Positions 7,583-16,476 of a stretch of DNA of 33,526 bases are shown here, piece after piece. The stretch lies in NCBI GenBank assembly GCA_009844405.1, contig VYBO01000109.1, positions 1 through 33,526 on the forward strand, given 5' to 3'. Below the pieces are notes generated by a model, which was not told the DNA's origin, ran no database searches, and was given only the letters and a program-made list of their open reading frames with translations. How positions within the stretch are numbered: the first letter of the stretch is position 1; each line of letters begins with the position of its first letter. This DNA comes from Acidimicrobiaceae bacterium (lineage in GTDB: Bacteria; Actinomycetota; Acidimicrobiia; Acidimicrobiales; Aldehydirespiratoraceae). The position numbers and the translations under genes are program-made.

Positions 7583-7776
7583 TCACGGGAGGCTCAGGTC
7601 TCTCATGTCGATACGGGCCTGGTCGACCGTCACCCACTCGCTGTGACCGAGATCCTGCCGACGGCGGCCAACTGCTCGTCGGCCGGGGAACCGGCCCGCT
7701 GGACGGTGACCGCCGAACCGAGATCCCGGCCGACGGCGGCCAACAGCTCGTCGGGAGTCGGGAAGACGGCCGCCAT
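7583..7776 (-). pseudogene. Remnant of a MaoC-like dehydratase N-terminus
   Basis: From ATG 7776 the frame reads FPTPDELLAAVGRDLG. After a duplication, a second frame reads DLGHSEWVTVDQARID and stops soon after at 7583. Joined, this is the standard start of MaoC-like (R)-hydratases (LAAVGxDLGxSEWxxVxQxRID); the rest of the hotdog fold, including the catalytic DxxxxH region, is missing. The fragment carries repeat-insert-repeat unit 2, and removing 71 bp restores one frame. It lies in the divergent gap between the S41 protease and the CDF gene. It is probably non-functional; family assignment rests on about 30 residues. Confidence 0.65.
7646..7754. repeat. Repeat-insert-repeat unit 2 (37/38-bp repeats, 34-bp insert)
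   Basis: Direct repeats at 7646-7682 and 7717-7754 differ by about three changes, including one single-base gap. They enclose a unique 34-bp insert at 7683-7716. The repeat carries a dyad, CCGACG/CGTCGG. The divergence between copies suggests this unit is older than the other three. Confidence 0.85.
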
Positions 7777-7885
7777 CCGCCGGGACGCTAGCGCCGCACG
7801 ATCCGGCGGCCGACCCCGTTGCGCCCACTTCTTGCACCGCGGCCACCGGCAGCGACCTCCGGCATGGCAGCTAGCCTTGCCGCCC

Positions 7886-8812
7886 ATGGCGGCCGGCGGC
7901 GGAACCAAGGCGATCCTCGCCGCCCTCTTCGCCAACCTCGGGCTCGCCATCGCCAAGTTCGTGGCCTTCGTCTTCACCGGGGCATCCTCGATGCTGGCCG
8001 AAGCCGTCCACAGCGTGGCCGACACCAGCAACCAGGCCCTGCTGCTGCTCGGAGGCCGCCTGGCCCGGCGCGGCGCCACCACCCAGCATCCCTTCGGCTA
8101 CGGGCGCGAGCGCTACTTCTGGTCGTTCGTGGTGGCTCTGGTGCTGTTCACGGTCGGGTCCCTGTACGCCCTGTACGAGGGGATCGACAAGATCCGCCAC
8201 CCCCACGAGATCGACTCGCCGGTGTGGGCCTTCGCGGTGCTCAGCGTGGGCATCGTGCTCGAGAGCTTCTCGATGCGCACCGCGGTGGTCGAGTCCAACC
8301 GGGTCCGGGGTTCGGCGCCCTGGATGCACTTCATCAGGCGGTCACGAACGCCGGAGCTGCCGGTGGTGCTGCTCGAGGACCTGGGCGCCCTCCTGGGGCT
8401 GGTTCTGGCTCTCGGGGCTCTGGCGATCGCCACCGTGTTCGACGCGCCGGTGTGGGACGGCATCGGCACCATGTCGATCGGCGTGCTGCTGGGACTGATC
8501 GCGGTGGTGCTGGCGGTGGAGATGCGCAGCCTGCTGCTGGGCGAGTCGGCCACCAGAGCGGACGACGCCGCCGTGCGCAAGGCCATCACGTCGACCGAGG
8601 GCGTGATGGGCCTGATCCACCTGCGCACCCAGCACATCGGCCCCGAGGAGCTGCTGGTGGCGGCCAAGGTGTCGTTCGATCCCGGCTACACCACCACCGA
8701 TCTCGTCGAGGCCATCAACCGGGTCGAAGAGAACACCCGGGCCGCGTTGCCCATTGCCCGCATCATGTACGTGGAGCCCGACATAGAGGCCGAGCGGCTG
8801 AGCGGCCCGTGA
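7886..8812 (+). CDS. Cation diffusion facilitator transporter
   Basis: This 308-residue membrane protein has the CDF fold: hydrophobic spans near residues 10-32, 78-100, 112-125, 155-175 and 180-205, then a cytoplasmic C-terminal domain. The metal-site motif in the second span is HSVAD (H42, D46). The matching site in the fifth span is LLEDLGALLG. This HxxxD/ED pairing fits Zn2+ or Fe2+ export driven by protons; the metal is not determined. ATG 7886 is chosen because the coding signal begins at MAAGGGTKAILAALF; the frame is open further upstream only through the MaoC remnant. Its stop overlaps the start of the hydrolase gene (GTGA), indicating coupling. Confidence 0.92.
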   Translation: MAAGGGTKAILAALFANLGLAIAKFVAFVFTGASSMLAEAVHSVADTSNQALLLLGGRLARRGATTQHPFGYGRERYFWSFVVALVLFTVGSLYALYEGIDKIRHPHEIDSPVWAFAVLSVGIVLESFSMRTAVVESNRVRGSAPWMHFIRRSRTPELPVVLLEDLGALLGLVLALGALAIATVFDAPVWDGIGTMSIGVLLGLIAVVLAVEMRSLLLGESATRADDAAVRKAITSTEGVMGLIHLRTQHIGPEELLVAAKVSFDPGYTTTDLVEAINRVEENTRAALPIARIMYVEPDIEAERLSGP

Positions 8813-9492
8813 TCACCGAACTCCACACCGCCACGACGGGCACGGGGCCGGCGGTCGTGCTCGTGCACGGCATGGGCGACAGCGGCTCGGTGTGGGCCGG
8901 GACGGTGGAGGCTCTAGGAACGGACTTTGCCTGCACCACCATCGACTTGCCCGGCCACGGGCGCTCCCCCGCTCCATCCGAGCCGGCCCCCTACGAGCGC
9001 GGGGCCGTGCTGGCGTCCATCGACGCCGTGCTGGCCCGGACCGGTCCAGCGGTGTACGTAGGACACTCGCTGGGCGGCTACCTCGGGCTGGCCCACTGCC
9101 TGACGAGGCCCGGAGTCATCCGGGGACTGGTGCTGGTGGCGGCCGGGCCCGGTTTCCGCGACGCGGCGGCCATGAAGGACTGGAACGATCGGGTCCACCT
9201 CAGCGCCCCCCGTCTCACCATCCCCCGGATCGCCGCCACGACCAGCCTCCACACCGACTCCATGGTGATCGACCGCCTTACCGAGGTTGCGGTGCCCGTG
9301 GGCCTGCTGGTGGGCAGCAACGACAAGGCCTTTGTGGGCGCCAACGACTACATGGAGCGCAAGCTGCCCGACGTGCGCCGCCGCACCGTCGACGAGGGTC
9401 GCCACCGGTTGATGAGAACCCGTCCCGACGCGGTGGCCGCCATGGTTCGCGATGTGGCCGCGGCGGCCGGCCTGACTCCTGGGATGCACTGA
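8809..9492 (+). CDS. Alpha/beta hydrolase
   Basis: The 227-residue protein has the oxyanion-hole motif LVHGMGDSG (residues 18-26), the nucleophile elbow GHSLGG (S87), a candidate acid D172 (GSNDKAF) and a candidate His at 199 (EGRHRLM). The fold is clear but the substrate is unknown. The cap region (about 115-155) is short. The GTG start at 8809 overlaps the CDF stop by four bases, and Ppx/GppA follows after 19 bp, so the three genes are likely one transcript. Confidence 0.88.
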   Translation: MITELHTATTGTGPAVVLVHGMGDSGSVWAGTVEALGTDFACTTIDLPGHGRSPAPSEPAPYERGAVLASIDAVLARTGPAVYVGHSLGGYLGLAHCLTRPGVIRGLVLVAAGPGFRDAAAMKDWNDRVHLSAPRLTIPRIAATTSLHTDSMVIDRLTEVAVPVGLLVGSNDKAFVGANDYMERKLPDVRRRTVDEGRHRLMRTRPDAVAAMVRDVAAAAGLTPGMH

Positions 9493-9511
9493 ACGTGATG
9501 CTTGCCCGCCG

Positions 9512-11143
9512 ATGACCGGGGCGCGGGCGCTGGCCGCCATCGATGTGGGCACCAACTCCGTGCACATGGTGATCGCCCGGCCCGTGCCCGGCGGATCACC
9601 CGAGATCCTGGCCCGTGAGCGCGTGCCGGTGCGCCTCGGCGGCGGCGGCGACGACATGAAGCTGCTGACGTCCGACGCAGTCGAGCGGGCCGTCGCCGCG
9701 CTGGTGGCGTTCCGCCACATCGCCGACGCCCACGACGCCGACGTGGTGGCGGTAGCGACCAGCGCGGTGCGGGAGGCCGAAAACCAGGGCCGGTTCCTGC
9801 GCAGGGTCCACGACGAGGCCCGCATGACGGTGGAGATCGTCTCGGGCGTGGAGGAGGCCCGGCTGATCCACCTGGGCGCCATGAGCGCGGTGCCGATCGC
9901 GGGCCGGCCCCACATCGTCATCGACATCGGCGGCGGCTCCACCGAGCTGATCGTGGGCGACCACGCCCCCGCGGCGCTGGCCCGGAGCCTGAAGCTGGGC
10001 CACATCCGGCTCACCGACCGCTTCTTCGATGGCGGCGTGATCACCGACGGAGCGGTCAAGGCCTGCCGGCGCCATATCAGGTCTTTCTCGGCCCACGTGG
10101 CCGGGGAGGCTCGCGAAATCGGCTTCGACGTCGCAGTGGGCTGCTCGGGCACCATCGCGGCGGTGGCCGCTCTGTGCGCGGCCCGTCGCGGTGAGACGCT
10201 GCGCACCGTGGCCAACGCCACCATCGAGCGCTCCGACCTCGACGAGGTTGTGGCCGACCTCATATCGAGGCCCACACCCGGCGACCGTGCCGGTGTGCCC
10301 GGCCTGGACCCCGCCCGCCGCGACGTGATCGTGGCCGGAGCCGTCCTTCTGCGGCAGCTCTTCAAGGCCCTCGGCATCGAATCGCTGGTGGTGTCGACCG
10401 GAGCGCTGCGCGAGGGGCTGCTGCTCGACCGCTTCAACCGCAGGGACCGCTCCCGCGACGACGGGCTGCACCACCTCAACGACCTGAGACGCTCCAGCGT
10501 GCTGGCCCTGGCTCGCAGCTACCACGAGGACCTGATCCACGCCGAGCACGCCACCGACCTGGCGCTGGAGCTGTTCGACGAGACGCAGGCGGCGCACGGG
10601 CTGACGATCGCCGACAGCGAGCTGCTGGAGGCCGCGGGCCTGCTCCACAACATCGGGCGCTTCGTGGCCGACTCCTCGCACCACAAGCACTCCTACTACC
10701 TGATCCGCAACAGCGAGCGCCTCGCAGGTTTCAGCGAGAACGAACTGGAGTTGATCGCGCTGGTGGCCCGCTACCACCGCAAGAGCCGGCCGGTGTCGTC
10801 GCACCGCGAGTACACGGCGCTCAGCAAGCCCGGCCGCCGCCGGGTGCGGGTGCTGGCCGGGCTGTTGCGGGTGGGGATAGCGCTGGACCGCACCTACCGG
10901 AGGGCCGTCGCGCGGGTCCATGCCTCCGTGAGCGAGGAGGCGGTGTCCATCGACGTCGAGGCTGCCGCGGGCACCGACGTCGCCATCGAGCTGTTCACGG
11001 CTCGTCGCAGCGCGAATCTGCTGGCAGACGCCCTCCGGCGCACCGTCGACTTCCGGGTGGTGGAGACCAGCCCGGAGCGTCAGCGCAGGAACCACCCGGC
11101 CAACGGGCGGGGCAGCACCGATCCCAGAGGGCTCCGGGCCTGA
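9512..11143 (+). CDS. Ppx/GppA family exopolyphosphatase / pppGpp phosphatase
   Basis: The 543-residue protein has both actin-like halves: AAIDVGTNSVHMVIA near residue 8, VATSAVREAEN near 88, SGVEEARLI near 112, VIDIGGGSTELIVG near 136, and GCSGTIAAV near 210. A C-terminal HD-like domain follows (LLHNIGRFV, then HHKHSYYLIRNSERL). The HD motif reads LHNIG, as expected for the non-metal Ppx version. The family hydrolyses polyphosphate or pppGpp and so links to phosphate storage and the stringent response; which substrate applies cannot be told from sequence. It ends 20 bp before the converging LLM gene. Confidence 0.92.
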   Translation: MTGARALAAIDVGTNSVHMVIARPVPGGSPEILARERVPVRLGGGGDDMKLLTSDAVERAVAALVAFRHIADAHDADVVAVATSAVREAENQGRFLRRVHDEARMTVEIVSGVEEARLIHLGAMSAVPIAGRPHIVIDIGGGSTELIVGDHAPAALARSLKLGHIRLTDRFFDGGVITDGAVKACRRHIRSFSAHVAGEAREIGFDVAVGCSGTIAAVAALCAARRGETLRTVANATIERSDLDEVVADLISRPTPGDRAGVPGLDPARRDVIVAGAVLLRQLFKALGIESLVVSTGALREGLLLDRFNRRDRSRDDGLHHLNDLRRSSVLALARSYHEDLIHAEHATDLALELFDETQAAHGLTIADSELLEAAGLLHNIGRFVADSSHHKHSYYLIRNSERLAGFSENELELIALVARYHRKSRPVSSHREYTALSKPGRRRVRVLAGLLRVGIALDRTYRRAVARVHASVSEEAVSIDVEAAAGTDVAIELFTARRSANLLADALRRTVDFRVVETSPERQRRNHPANGRGSTDPRGLRA

Positions 11144-11151
11144 GCAGCCGC

Positions 11152-11163
11152 CTCGGCGCCGAG
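11152..11163. terminator. Palindrome between converging genes, possible terminator
   Basis: CTCGGCGCCGAG is a perfect 12-bp palindrome in the 20-bp gap between the ends of the ppx/gppA and LLM genes. It could form a short four-pair stem in either transcript. There is no T-run, so intrinsic termination is uncertain. Confidence 0.3.
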
Positions 11164-12027
11164 TCAGGAGTGGGGCGCGATCACCGATTCCCCGAAGGCG
11201 GACAGGCCCTCGGCCGTGTTGCGGAAGTAGAACACCGCCGGAACCATCAGCCGCTCCACGCCCCACGACTCGGCCTCCTGAACCGCCGCCGCCGGATCGT
11301 CGCCGAAGAGCCCCAAGTGCACCGCCGACGTCTCCAGGCCGGCCGGATCGCGCCCGCAGTCGGCGGCAGTGTTGCGAGCCATCTCCAGCAGGTGCGCCAT
11401 GTCGCCTCCGGCGAGGAACAGACCGTCGCCGACGCGTCCGGCCCGGCGGGCCGCCGCCTCGCTGTGTCCGCCGATGTGGATCGGGACCCGCCCCGCAACC
11501 GGCTTGGGGTTGGAGCTGGCCCGGCGGAACGACACGAACTCGCCGTCGAAGGTCAGGTCGTCTTCGGCCCACGCCCGGCGCATGACCTCCATGTACTCCT
11601 CGGTGCGGTGACCCCTGCGCTCCCAGGGCACATCGAGCGCGTCGAACTCCTCGCGCAGCCAGCCGATGCCGACGCCCAGCGTGACCCGGCCCCCCGACAG
11701 GACGTCGAGCGTGGCCACCTCCTTGGCGAAGGTGAGCGGATGGCGCTCGGGTAGCAGCGAGATGCCCGTGGCCAATCCGATGCTGGATGTGACTGCGGCC
11801 GCGTAGCCGAGCCATACCAGCGGATCCGGTATCGGGTTGTTGCCCGATCCGGGCATCTTCCCGTCGGGCGCGTACGGGTAGACCGACTCGTAGCCCTCCG
11901 GGTACAGGATGTGCTCCACCGTCCACAGCGAGTCGAACCCGGCGGCCTCCGCCGACTGGGCCAGCCGGGCCGCGCCCTTGCCGCTCACGAACGTGCCGAC
12001 GTTGGCGAAAGAGAGGCCGAACTTCAT
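11164..12027 (-). CDS. LLM-class F420-dependent oxidoreductase
   Basis: The 287-residue protein has the luciferase-like TIM-barrel pattern: MKFGLSFANVGTF, EAAGFDSLWTVEHIL, ATGISLLPERHPLTFAKEVA, LDVLSGGRVTLGVGIGWLREEFDAL, and VPIHIGGHSEAAARRAGRVGDG. This set is typical of the actinobacterial subfamily predicted to use coenzyme F420. The substrate is unknown. It is transcribed away from the SPFH gene, with 62 bp between the starts. Confidence 0.9.
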   Translation of the reverse strand: MKFGLSFANVGTFVSGKGAARLAQSAEAAGFDSLWTVEHILYPEGYESVYPYAPDGKMPGSGNNPIPDPLVWLGYAAAVTSSIGLATGISLLPERHPLTFAKEVATLDVLSGGRVTLGVGIGWLREEFDALDVPWERRGHRTEEYMEVMRRAWAEDDLTFDGEFVSFRRASSNPKPVAGRVPIHIGGHSEAAARRAGRVGDGLFLAGGDMAHLLEMARNTAADCGRDPAGLETSAVHLGLFGDDPAAAVQEAESWGVERLMVPAVFYFRNTAEGLSAFGESVIAPHS

Positions 12028-12089
12028 CTGTGCTCCTCGAATGTTGATTCAGGCCGTCAAGGTAGCCAGAAACGCGTCCGGGTGACAGG

Positions 12090-13028
12090 ATGACGCGCAT
12101 GACGGATGCCGCCTCTCCCACCGATCCCGGCAGTCCCACCGGGGACTCCCCGACTCCCGCGGTCACGGCCCGGCCCGCCCGCACCAAGCCGGGCCCGCTC
12201 GGTGTGCTGATCGCCCTGCTCGGACTGGTTCTCGTCGCGGCCGGGATCGTCGGCGTGGCCGTGGTGGCATGGCCGCTGGTGTTCCTCGTCCCGGTTGGCG
12301 CGCTCACCTTCGTGTTCGCCTGGCCGGGCCAATACCTGGTGCAGCCCAACGAGGCGCTGGTGCTGATCCTGTTCGGCCGCTACAAGGGCACCGTCGAGAC
12401 GCCCGGCTGGCATCTGGCCAACCCGTTCACCCGCATGGAGTCGCGCAAGATCTCGCTGCGGGTGCACAACTTCACCACCAGCGTGTCCAAGGTCAACGAC
12501 GCCGAGGGCAACCCCATCGAGATCTCCGCGGTGGTGGTTTGGCGGGTGGTCGACACCGCCGCGGCCGTGTTCGAGGTGGACGACTTCGAGGACTTCGTGC
12601 ACGTCCAGAGCGAGACGGCCATCCGCCATCTGGGCACCCAGTACCCCTACGACGACTTCGAGGGCGACAGGGTGTCGCTGCGCTCCGATCCCGACACGGT
12701 GGCGGCCACGCTGCACGCCGAGGTGCAGGACCGCCTGGATCGGGCCGGTGTGGAGGTCATCGAGACCCGGCTCAACCATCTGGCCTACGCCACCGAGATC
12801 GCCGAGGCGATGCTGCGACGCCAGCAGGCCGCGGCGGTGGTGGCGGCCCGCCGCACCATCGTCGAGGGCGCGGTCGGCATGGTCGAGGACGCGCTCGAAC
12901 TGCTGACCCAGCGCTCGGTGGTCGACCTCGACGAGCAGGCCAAGGCGTCGATGGTGGCCAACCTTCTGGTGGTGCTGACCAGCGAGCAGCAGACCACCCC
13001 CATCGTCAACACCGGCTCCCTCCCCTAG
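12090..13028 (+). CDS. SPFH / band 7 membrane-associated protein
   Basis: The protein (312 residues from ATG 12090) has a polar Pro-rich N-terminus and two adjacent hydrophobic segments (about 30-75: [20 protein letters not shown] and [20 protein letters not shown]). A stomatin/prohibitin-like SPFH domain follows ([45 protein letters not shown]). These proteins form membrane-bound scaffolds that organise lipid domains or proteases. ATG 12099 is a better start by spacing, because AGGA lies eight bases before it. The PatB-like gene follows after 7 bp. Confidence 0.9.
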   Translation: MTRMTDAASPTDPGSPTGDSPTPAVTARPARTKPGPLGVLIALLGLVLVAAGIVGVAVVAWPLVFLVPVGALTFVFAWPGQYLVQPNEALVLILFGRYKGTVETPGWHLANPFTRMESRKISLRVHNFTTSVSKVNDAEGNPIEISAVVVWRVVDTAAAVFEVDDFEDFVHVQSETAIRHLGTQYPYDDFEGDRVSLRSDPDTVAATLHAEVQDRLDRAGVEVIETRLNHLAYATEIAEAMLRRQQAAAVVAARRTIVEGAVGMVEDALELLTQRSVVDLDEQAKASMVANLLVVLTSEQQTTPIVNTGSLP

Positions 13029-13035
13029 CCCTGGT

Positions 13036-14247
13036 GTGACCGCATTGGGAGGAGACGCGCGTCTCGGGGACTTCGACGCCCGCTTCGATGCCGGGCTCAA
13101 GAGAGGCAACCGCAACGCCAAGTGGACCAAGCACGGCCCCGAGGCCCTGCCGGCGTGGGTGGCCGAGCACGACTTCCGGCCGCCGCCGGCCGTGCTCGAC
13201 GCCATGCGCGCCACCATCGACCGCGGAGACTTCGGCTACCACGATCTGGAGGACGATGCAGGCGCGGCGTTCGCCCGCTGGGCCGGCGAGCGCTACGGCT
13301 GGAGCCCCGACCCCGAGTTCGTGCACACCTGCGTGGACGTCCTGCAGGGCGTGACCGCGGCGATCACCGCGCTGGCCGGGCCCGGCGAGGGCGTGATCCT
13401 CACCCCGCCGATCTACCACATCTTCCTGCAGATCTGCCCGACCGCCCGGCGCCGCCAGCTCGAATGGCTGATGCGCCATGACCGCGAGGCTGGCTGGACT
13501 CTCGACCCCGACGACCTGGAGGACCTAGTGCGCCGCGAGCCCGACGCCCGGGTGCTGCTGTGGTGCCATCCCCACAACCCCACCGGATGGGTGCCCGGCG
13601 CCGAGGTGCTCCAGCAGGTAGTCGATCTGGCCCACGCCTACGACTTCTACGTCGTGTCGGACGAGATCCACGCCGACCTCGTGTACGCGGACTCGGCCGC
13701 ACCGTTCACACCGATGCTGGCCATCCCGGGCGCGGCCGAACGGGTGGTCACCATCACGTCACCAGCCAAGACCTTCGCCCTGTCGGGGCTTCGATGCGCG
13801 GTGATGGCCTACGGCGACCGGAACCTGCGCCGCTCGGTCCGCCAGGCCCACCCCCCGCTGCTGCTCGGCCACGCGGCCCGAACCGGCATCGACGCCGCCG
13901 TCGCGGCCTGGCGCCACGGCGCGGCCTGGGCCGACGGGCTGGTGGCCCATCTGGCCGAACTCCGCGACCACCTCACAGCCCGCCTGTCCGCCGAGGCGCC
14001 CGAGGTCGTCCTCCACCGGCCCGACTCGACGTTCCTGGCCTGGCTGGACGTGTCGGCCTGCGGGCTGGGGAAGGCCCCGGCCGCCCGCCTGCTGCACGAC
14101 GCCGGTGTGGCCCTGTCTGAGGGCACGGAGTTCGGCACCAACGGCGACGGCCACGTGCGCCTCAACTTCGGCACGTCCATGACCGTCCTGGACGAAGTCC
14201 TCGACCGCCTGGCACCGTGCCTTCGGGCTTGGAGGCCCCGCGGATAG
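13036..14247 (+). CDS. PatB/MalY-type PLP-dependent C-S lyase or aminotransferase
   Basis: This 403-residue fold-type I PLP enzyme has HNPTG at 180-184, the cofactor aspartate in VSDEIH (D209) and the Schiff-base lysine in TSPAKTFALSG (K245). The N-terminal RGNRNAKW and WVAEHDF segments fit the MalY/PatB group, which has cystathionine beta-lyase activity and sometimes aminotransferase activity. The GTG start at 13036 lies 7 bp after the SPFH stop. The last codons and the TAG stop (14245-14247) lie within the first copy of the palindromic repeat, so the repeat has formed the C-terminal end of the protein. Confidence 0.88.
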   Translation: MTALGGDARLGDFDARFDAGLKRGNRNAKWTKHGPEALPAWVAEHDFRPPPAVLDAMRATIDRGDFGYHDLEDDAGAAFARWAGERYGWSPDPEFVHTCVDVLQGVTAAITALAGPGEGVILTPPIYHIFLQICPTARRRQLEWLMRHDREAGWTLDPDDLEDLVRREPDARVLLWCHPHNPTGWVPGAEVLQQVVDLAHAYDFYVVSDEIHADLVYADSAAPFTPMLAIPGAAERVVTITSPAKTFALSGLRCAVMAYGDRNLRRSVRQAHPPLLLGHAARTGIDAAVAAWRHGAAWADGLVAHLAELRDHLTARLSAEAPEVVLHRPDSTFLAWLDVSACGLGKAPAARLLHDAGVALSEGTEFGTNGDGHVRLNFGTSMTVLDEVLDRLAPCLRAWRPRG

Positions 14248-14346
14248 AGGGGCGACCCGGCGCATACGGGGCGGTCGCCGCCCGACACTCGGTCCACGTC
14301 GATGGTGGCCCGCGGATAGAGGGGCGACCCGGCGCATACGGGGCGG
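14237..14346. repeat. Repeat-insert-repeat unit 3 (38-bp repeats, 34-bp insert)
   Basis: Identical 38-bp copies lie at 14237-14274 and 14309-14346 around a unique 34-bp insert (14275-14308). The single copy at 1-49 (minus strand) shows the state without the insert. Its left flank (GAGGC) matches the left flank of the first copy, and its right flank (GGCCGTGG) matches the right flank of the second copy. The core was therefore duplicated around the insert. Outer parts of the element are inverted (CCCCGC and GCGGGG). Confidence 0.95.
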
Positions 14347-14453
14347 GGCCGTGGCCCGAGCGGCCCGTGAGCGAAGCGAACAGGAGCGGGAACGACCACC
14401 CTGCGACGCGATTGGCCGCCGATCAATCCGCGCTCGCTCGTAGGGTTGGTCGT

Positions 14454-15404
14454 GTGACCGGCAATCCGCAGCCGCTCGGGGGCAACGAGATGCCGCGCTT
14501 CGCGGGGATCGCCACCTTCATGCGGCTGCCGGGACGCTCACATCCATCCGAGTTGGACGCGGCCATCGTGGGAGTCCCGTTCGATATCGGCACCTCGAAC
14601 CGGCCCGGCGCACGCTTCGGCCCCCGCGGGATCCGCGACGAGTCGGTGCTGATCCGCCCCTACAACATGGCCACCCGGGCCGCACCCTTCGACAGCCTGC
14701 GCATCGACGACACCGGGGACGTGGCCACCAACCCCTACAACCTGCTGGATTCGGTCGCCCGCATCGAAGCTCGCTTCGCCGAGCTGCTGTCCCACGATGT
14801 GATCACCGTGGCCCTCGGCGGCGACCACACCGTCGTGCTGCCCATCCTCCGGGCCATGCGGGCCCGCCACGGACCGGTCGGGCTGGTGCACGTCGACGCC
14901 CACACCGACATCAACGACGAGATGTTCGGCGAGCGCATCGCCCACGGCACCCCGTTCCGCCGGGCGGTGGAGGAGGGCCTGCTCGACTGCTCACGGGTGG
15001 TCCAGATCGGTATGCGGGCCACCGGCTACGCCGACGACGACTTCGAATGGTCGCGCCGGCAGGGCTTCCGGGTGGTGCAGATCGAGGAGTGCTGGTACCG
15101 CTCGCTGGCGCCGCTGATGGACGAGGTGCGCGAGCAGGTCGGCGGCGGACCGGTGTACCTGAGCTTCGACATCGACGGGCTAGACCCGTCGTTCGCTCCC
15201 GGCACCGGCACCCCCGAGATCGGCGGCCTCACCACCCCCCAGGCGTTGGAGGTCATCCGCGGCTGCCGGGGTCTGGAACTGGTGGGCTGTGACATGGTGG
15301 AGGTGGCGCCCATCTACGACGTCTCGGGAATGACGGCCCACATTGCCGCTGATCTCGTCTACGAGATGCTGTGCGTGCTCCCCGGTGTGGAGTACCGCAC
15401 CTGA
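14454..15404 (+). CDS. Guanidinobutyrase-like ureohydrolase (arginase/agmatinase family)
   Basis: The 316-residue protein carries all the manganese ligands of ureohydrolases: H125 (GGDHT), D148/H150/D152 (DAHTD), and D239/D241 (SFDIDGLDP), plus TPEIGG. Segments such as LIRPYNMATRAAPFDSL, MFGERIAHGTPFRRAVEEG and ECW closely resemble Pseudomonas guanidinobutyrase/guanidinopropionase. I therefore favour hydrolysis of 4-guanidinobutanoate (or a relative) to an omega-amino acid and urea over agmatine. The class III aminotransferase downstream could then use the product (for example GABA). GTG 14454 is the chosen start. A related guanidino substrate cannot be excluded. Confidence 0.9.
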   Translation: MTGNPQPLGGNEMPRFAGIATFMRLPGRSHPSELDAAIVGVPFDIGTSNRPGARFGPRGIRDESVLIRPYNMATRAAPFDSLRIDDTGDVATNPYNLLDSVARIEARFAELLSHDVITVALGGDHTVVLPILRAMRARHGPVGLVHVDAHTDINDEMFGERIAHGTPFRRAVEEGLLDCSRVVQIGMRATGYADDDFEWSRRQGFRVVQIEECWYRSLAPLMDEVREQVGGGPVYLSFDIDGLDPSFAPGTGTPEIGGLTTPQALEVIRGCRGLELVGCDMVEVAPIYDVSGMTAHIAADLVYEMLCVLPGVEYRT

Positions 15405-15424
15405 GCGGTGGTGAGGGGATCAGG

Positions 15425-16462
15425 ATGCTCGTAGAGCAGGTCGAGGGGAAGTGGATCGAGACGTTCGCGGAGACCTTCAGGCTCTGCGGGGTGGCCGAGG
15501 GCGAGACCGCGGCGGTGCTGTCGGAGTCCCAGAGCCGCCCGGTGAACGTGCAACTGGCCGACCTGGCCCTGCAGCGACTCGGGGCGCGGGTCTTCCACTT
15601 GCGCCTGACCACGCTGCGCCAGAAGGTGGCGGTGCCGGTGCGCTCCACCGGAGCCTCCGACGCCATCGACGGGCTCGAGCCCGCGGTGGCCGCGCTGGCC
15701 GGGTCGTCGTTCGTAGCCGACTGCACCGTGGAGGGCCTGCTCCACGCCGCCGAACTGGGGGCGATCCTCGACGGCGGAGCCCGGATCCTGATGGTGTCCA
15801 ACGAGCATCCCGAGATCCTGGAGAGGCTGCTGCCGGACCCCGCCCTGAAGAGCCGCGTACAGCAGGGCGCGGCCATGCTGGAGCAGGCCGATGAGATGCG
15901 AGTCACGTCGGCGGCGGGCACCGACTTGACCATCGACGTGTCACACGCCCCGGCCGCCGGGAGTTGGGGGTGCACCGACGGTCCGGGCACCTTCGCCCAC
16001 TGGCCCGGCGGCCTGTGCCTGTGCTTCCCCGCCGCAGGAACCGTCAACGGCACCCTGGTGCTCGACGCCGGCGACGTGAACCTCACCTTCAAGCGCTACC
16101 TGGAGTCGCCGGTGCGGATGCGCGTCACCGACGACTACATCACCGACATCGCCGGCGACGGCGTCGACGCCGCCCTCACCTCCAGCTACCTGGCCGCCTG
16201 GGACGACCCCGACGCCTACGCGGTCTCCCACGTCGGATGGGGCATGAACCCCGCAGCCCGCTGGGACGCCATGACGATGTACGACCGCACCCAGTTCAAC
16301 GGCACCGAGCTGCGGGCCTTCGCCGGCAACTTCCTGTACTCCACCGGAGCCAACGAGACCGCGGGGCGCCACACCCTGGGCCACTTCGACCTGCCCATGC
16401 GCAACTGCACCGTGACCCTGGACGGCACGCCGGTGGTTTCGGCCGGCACCGTCGTGTTCTGA
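15425..16462 (+). CDS. NicX-like (2,5-dihydroxypyridine 5,6-dioxygenase / M29-like) protein
   Basis: The 345-residue protein resembles NicX, the iron-dependent ring-cleaving enzyme of nicotinate degradation, which shares its fold with M29 aminopeptidases. The expected ligand triad is present at near-identical positions: H269 (SHVGWG), H320 and D322 (LGHFD). Without the other nic genes nearby, the substrate may be a different N-heterocycle or the protein may be a peptidase-like relative. It starts 20 bp after the ureohydrolase stop (ATG 15425), so the two are probably co-transcribed. A 48-bp hairpin element follows 14 bp after the stop. Confidence 0.8.
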   Translation: MLVEQVEGKWIETFAETFRLCGVAEGETAAVLSESQSRPVNVQLADLALQRLGARVFHLRLTTLRQKVAVPVRSTGASDAIDGLEPAVAALAGSSFVADCTVEGLLHAAELGAILDGGARILMVSNEHPEILERLLPDPALKSRVQQGAAMLEQADEMRVTSAAGTDLTIDVSHAPAAGSWGCTDGPGTFAHWPGGLCLCFPAAGTVNGTLVLDAGDVNLTFKRYLESPVRMRVTDDYITDIAGDGVDAALTSSYLAAWDDPDAYAVSHVGWGMNPAARWDAMTMYDRTQFNGTELRAFAGNFLYSTGANETAGRHTLGHFDLPMRNCTVTLDGTPVVSAGTVVF

Positions 16463-16476
16463 GCCCTCTCCCAGCC

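Noticed and set aside
9596..12349. Very long open frame on the minus strand (about 917 codons) across ppx/gppA and its neighbours
   Set aside because: It is antisense to clearly conserved genes and has a biased, low-complexity composition; long open antisense frames are expected at this GC content.
14237..14346. Calling the repeat-insert-repeat units true CRISPR arrays
   Set aside because: Each has only two repeats, repeats differ between sites and are host sequence, and no leader or cas genes are nearby.
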